NCBI RefSeq assembly: GCF_030409835.1
Contig: NZ_JAUFQO010000016.1
Span: 434,001 to 498,000 of the forward strand
From: Lutimonas halocynthiae
Lineage (GTDB): Bacteria > Bacteroidota > Bacteroidia > Flavobacteriales > Flavobacteriaceae
Direction: 5' to 3'
DNA: 64,000 nt
How positions within the stretch are numbered: position 1 is the first letter of the stretch; each line of letters opens with the position of its first letter. Positions 61,445 to 64,000 of this stretch are shown here, one piece after another. The translations under genes and the position numbers were made by a program. A model generated the notes under the pieces. The model was not told the DNA's origin, made no database searches, and worked only from the letters and a program-made list of their open reading frames with translations.

Positions 61445-62938
61445 TTATTCTGTGCCCGCTGAACTTTGTTCCATTTTAGCCTCTCTTGCCTTGGCTTCTT
61501 CTAACCAGACAGGAATTACTTCCTTCTTAAAAGTTTCCTTTTCAGCTCTTAACTTATCCATGTCTAAGCCAATATACTTTTGAGCCTTTGCTTTTGAAGC
61601 TATATCCGGCATCTCAATAGCTTGATTATAACCTAATTCTGCCAATAATCTGGCTAATTTAATACGTGCATCCGACACCTTAGACATTCCTGTAGCATAA
61701 ACTCTTGCGATTTCTACTGGAGAATGAAATGAACCACCATGAGAAGCAGCCCCATAATCCCATCTCCATTGTCCGTGTCTGATATCTTGTAATATCTCTG
61801 CCATTTGCGCTTCAGTTGCTCCTAATTCCCAGGCTTTTTGAGCTTCTAAATGAGCCAGAACAAGATCATCTTCTAAAGCCAATCTTGTTTCAGCAGATTT
61901 CTTTTGTCTCGAATATACATTTTCAATCAACTTGTTTGTTTCTTGTCTGTGACAAACCTGACAAGAATTAGCAACATTGTTCAAAGGCGATTGAATATGA
62001 TGATCCGTGAATTTTTGACCTCCTTCACTCTTATAAGGCATGTGACAATCAGCACAAGAAACACCTCTGTCAGCATGAACACCTGTTAAATAGGTCTCAT
62101 ATCCAGGATGTTGTGCTTTTAACATAGGCGCCTTACTTAAAGAATGCGTCCAATCGCTAAAGCCTATATCATCATAATATTTTTCCATGTCATCAACCGA
62201 AGTTCCATTTTTCCAAGGGAATACCAAATAAGGAACGCCTTCTTTACCAGGGATATTCTTATTAAAGTAATATTCAACATGGCATTGTGCACATACCAAA
62301 GATCTCATTTCCTGATGCGTGGCATGACTAATATCTTCACCCATGGCTTCAAAAGCTTCTACAAGCGCTGGCCTTGAGATTTGTAAACTCATATCATTTG
62401 GATTATGGCAATCAGCACAACCTATATTATTTACAACCTCGCTCCCTTTAGAAGCCCATTTTCCAGAATAAAACTCGTCAATACCTTTTTCATTCATTAA
62501 TCTAGGCACATCCGGACTCTTACAAGTCCAACAAGTACTTGGCATAGGCCCGTCATCTGGACCGGTTGGACCACCTGTTCTCAAAGAATTGCGGATATCA
62601 TCAACTGCGTAATAATGTCCTCTTCCTTGACTGTAGTCTTTTGCAAAACCATATCCTGCCCAAAGAATAACCAAATTTGGGTCTTCTTCCAAAAGGTCAA
62701 TCATATGACTGCCTCCTTGGTATGAAGCAAAATTAGTATCCAAAGTTTGCAAATAGGACTGGTACTCTTTTGGAAAGTTTTTACCCCAAACGTCATTTCG
62801 AGGTTCATTATCGCTGATTTCCACTTTAGGTGTATAAGCAAATTTGGCTTCATTCTTCCTGTTTATAACACTCGAAGCCAGCATTCCTAATAGAAACACC
62901 ACTATGGCGGTTACGATAAATAAGATCCAATTTTTCAT
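61445..62938 (-). CDS. nrfA: Ammonia-forming cytochrome c nitrite reductase, catalytic subunit
   Basis: 497 residues. A signal-anchor (about 4-25) is followed by a pentahaem domain: active-site haem CWTCK (136-140, lysine ligand), then CADCH (174-178), CAQCH (216-220), CADCH (295-299) and CQVCH (326-330). AQCHVEYYF and KAQHPGYETYLTG are NrfA active-site and calcium-site regions. Reduces nitrite to ammonium with six electrons in the periplasm, taking electrons from NrfH. The C-terminus KKEVIPVWLEEAK resembles the C-terminus of NrfH. It is 13 bases downstream of nrfH and precedes ccsBA. Confidence 0.97.
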   Translation of the reverse strand: MKNWILFIVTAIVVFLLGMLASSVINRKNEAKFAYTPKVEISDNEPRNDVWGKNFPKEYQSYLQTLDTNFASYQGGSHMIDLLEEDPNLVILWAGYGFAKDYSQGRGHYYAVDDIRNSLRTGGPTGPDDGPMPSTCWTCKSPDVPRLMNEKGIDEFYSGKWASKGSEVVNNIGCADCHNPNDMSLQISRPALVEAFEAMGEDISHATHQEMRSLVCAQCHVEYYFNKNIPGKEGVPYLVFPWKNGTSVDDMEKYYDDIGFSDWTHSLSKAPMLKAQHPGYETYLTGVHADRGVSCADCHMPYKSEGGQKFTDHHIQSPLNNVANSCQVCHRQETNKLIENVYSRQKKSAETRLALEDDLVLAHLEAQKAWELGATEAQMAEILQDIRHGQWRWDYGAASHGGSFHSPVEIARVYATGMSKVSDARIKLARLLAELGYNQAIEMPDIASKAKAQKYIGLDMDKLRAEKETFKKEVIPVWLEEAKAREAKMEQSSAGTE

Positions 62939-62951
62939 ATTAATGATATTT

Positions 62952-63539
62952 TTATTTATTCATTTCAGTTTGTAACCAAGCTGGAATAACATCCTTCTCG
63001 GGGTCAGTTGGTATTGGTGCAAGGGTATATTGGGTGCTTGCCAGACCGTGCACCCTGCCATGAGGGACTTCTCTGTGACAATCCCAACATTTTCTACCGG
63101 TTCTGTTCTCAGCGTGATTGTCTAGCCAACTCGACAGTTTTACATCAGTAACCTGATCTGCATGACACCTGATGCAATTGTTGTGAACCACTTCTTGCGA
63201 AGCTTCCTTCATCTTAATCACCTGAGGTTCTTGGCGCAAAGTAAAAACAGTGGCGTGATAGAGACCATCTTTGGCTTTAAAAAAGTATTTATTAGCAATA
63301 TTGTTGTGCGGAACATGGCAATCATTACACGAAGTTGCTTCTCTGTGCGAACTGTGCATCCAACTATTGTATTCAGAGGTCATCACATGACAATTGACGC
63401 AAGTTTTTGGATCATCTCCCATATAAGAAATCACCTCTGATTCCTTTGCTAAAAAAGTGGAAAGTCCAACGATAGTGCCAAATATGACTATGGCATATGG
63501 CAGCCATCGAGACTGGTATGGTAAAAATTTAAAAGACAA
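62952..63539 (-). CDS. nrfH: Tetrahaem quinol dehydrogenase NrfH
   Basis: 195 residues of the NapC/NirT family. One membrane helix (about 13-31) and four haem motifs: CVNCH (47-51), CNDCH (71-75), CIRCH (122-126) and CWDCH (151-155). It oxidises menaquinol and passes electrons to NrfA. The start codon is TTG at 63539: an in-frame stop lies four codons upstream and no ATG is near, so the start is well constrained. A palindrome ACCTGAGTCAGGT lies 46 bases upstream. First gene of nrfH-nrfA-ccsBA. Confidence 0.95.
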   Translation of the reverse strand: MSFKFLPYQSRWLPYAIVIFGTIVGLSTFLAKESEVISYMGDDPKTCVNCHVMTSEYNSWMHSSHREATSCNDCHVPHNNIANKYFFKAKDGLYHATVFTLRQEPQVIKMKEASQEVVHNNCIRCHADQVTDVKLSSWLDNHAENRTGRKCWDCHREVPHGRVHGLASTQYTLAPIPTDPEKDVIPAWLQTEMNK

Positions 63540-63584
63540 TTCGTTTGGTTAATTTTAAGCTGTAAATATAATCAAATAGTATAA

Positions 63585-63597
63585 ACCTGAGTCAGGT
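63585..63597. promoter_or_regulatory. Palindrome between nrfH and the porin-like gene
   Basis: ACCTGA-G-TCAGGT, perfect six-base arms, 46 bases before nrfH. Candidate operator for nitrite/anaerobic control of the divergent pair; the regulator is unknown. Confidence 0.5.
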
Positions 63598-63761
63598 GGT
63601 AATAATTAATTTGAAATTTATGAAACTTACCTAAAACATTCGTTAATTTGTACTTTTAAAAATTAAAAATGATACAGTTAAGTGTCTAATTTTAATTTAT
63701 AAAGAGAAAATAAAAAACTGATTTACATTTTTTTACAATACTCCAATTAATCTATTACATT

Positions 63762-64000
63762 ATGAAGAAAATTTTAATAACCTTAATTTTAATTATTGGT
63801 ACGGCGCATTTGTCTGCACAAGAATTAACAGTTTCTGCTCAATTAAAACCTCGTTTTGAAGCGAGACATGGTTTTGGCACCTTAGCCTCGCCTGATGATG
63901 AAGCAGCGCTTTTTGTTTCTCAACGTACGCGTTTAAGTGTAGATTTTACAACTGAAAAATATGAAGTTTATATGGACATTCAGAATGTTGGTGTTTGGGG
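63762..64000 (+). CDS. Outer-membrane alginate-export/porin-like protein, N-terminal part
   Basis: ATG at 63762; the frame runs off the window after 79 codons. Signal peptide about 1-19 (GTAHLSAQE). The mature start SAQLKPRFEARHGFG followed by FVSQRTRLSVDFTTEKYEVYMD is the first beta-hairpin of alginate-export/porin-like barrels (R-P-R-x-E-x-R opening and the QRTRL motif). Divergent from nrfH, so it may be the nitrite/nitrate entry porin of this module. Confidence 0.75.
   Translation, partial: MKKILITLILIIGTAHLSAQELTVSAQLKPRFEARHGFGTLASPDDEAALFVSQRTRLSVDFTTEKYEVYMDIQNVGVW

Noticed and set aside
1-64000. tRNA, rRNA, prophage, insertion sequence or integrative element
   Set aside because: No such gene or terminal repeat was recognised when reading the intergenic regions; topB alone is not evidence of a mobile element.

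Overview
The window looks like the chromosome of a free-living, probably marine member of the Bacteroidota. DNA is AT-rich. There are type IX secretion features: a PorP/SprF-like protein and a C-terminal gliding/type B sorting domain. Several promoters carry the Bacteroidota -7 box TAnnTTTG, many proteins end their signal peptide in AQ/GQ, and the families present (DUF5916, DUF1295, CIA30, SRPBCC, DUF2461) are typical of the phylum. No rRNA, tRNA, CRISPR array, integrase, transposase or phage gene was seen, so this is mostly ordinary core and accessory chromosome.

Layout. 1-9 kb: the end of an SLC12 transporter, a DUF5916 outer-membrane protein, a zinc-free MDR reductase, an MFS transporter, a tightly coupled selO / 88-aa unknown / msrA-like operon, and a CPA1 Na+/H+ antiporter. 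9-19 kb: an exported sugar-isomerase-like TIM barrel, a VTT membrane protein, a 5'(3')-deoxyribonucleotidase, a second MDR, a large AraC-type regulator with TPRs, a complete SLC12 transporter, and an SDR coupled to an ERG4/ERG24-like membrane reductase. 19-26 kb: an esterase, RluE, a TetR / NAPE-PLD-like hydrolase / 77-aa operon with two matching operator-like palindromes, and two DEAD-box helicases. 26-32 kb: an aldo/keto reductase / sulfite-oxidase-like / cytochrome c operon, Hsp20, and a second NAPE-PLD-like hydrolase. 32-43 kb: a SulP transporter, a MoxR/VWA pair, a carboxypeptidase-regulatory-domain protein, DUF1295, an aldo/keto reductase plus GH2 operon, and an internally repetitive exported protein. 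43-55 kb: PorP and a lectin-bearing T9SS substrate, an operon with a glutathione peroxidase interrupted by one in-frame TAG, an HtrA-like protease, small enzymes, an exported HIT protein, an amidohydrolase and a small membrane protein. 55-64 kb: topoisomerase III, DUF2461, and a nitrite-ammonification block (nrfH-nrfA-ccsBA) divergent from an outer-membrane porin-like gene.

The most unusual signal is a family of four unannotated 36-38 residue basic peptides, absent from ordinary gene calls because of their size. They lie at 25751-25861 (-), 29198-29311 (-), 54242-54358 (+) and 54396-54509 (+). They share a C-terminal pattern FS[NT]-x(1,4)-K-[RA]-[IV]-x-W-[SN]-x-x-R-x-[FY], and each transcription unit has its own terminator. 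Two have exact -7 boxes, one has three phased direct repeats upstream, and the tandem pair has an upstream inverted repeat. They resemble no family I can name and are the best candidate here for an undescribed system.

How genes work together: nrfHA with ccsBA (cytochrome c maturation) forms a respiratory nitrite-to-ammonia module, and the sulfite oxidase/cytochrome pair is a second periplasmic redox module. selO, msrA and gpx suggest oxidative-damage handling. PorP with the lectin protein is a surface-secretion pair. All functional calls come from reading motifs by eye; no database search was run.
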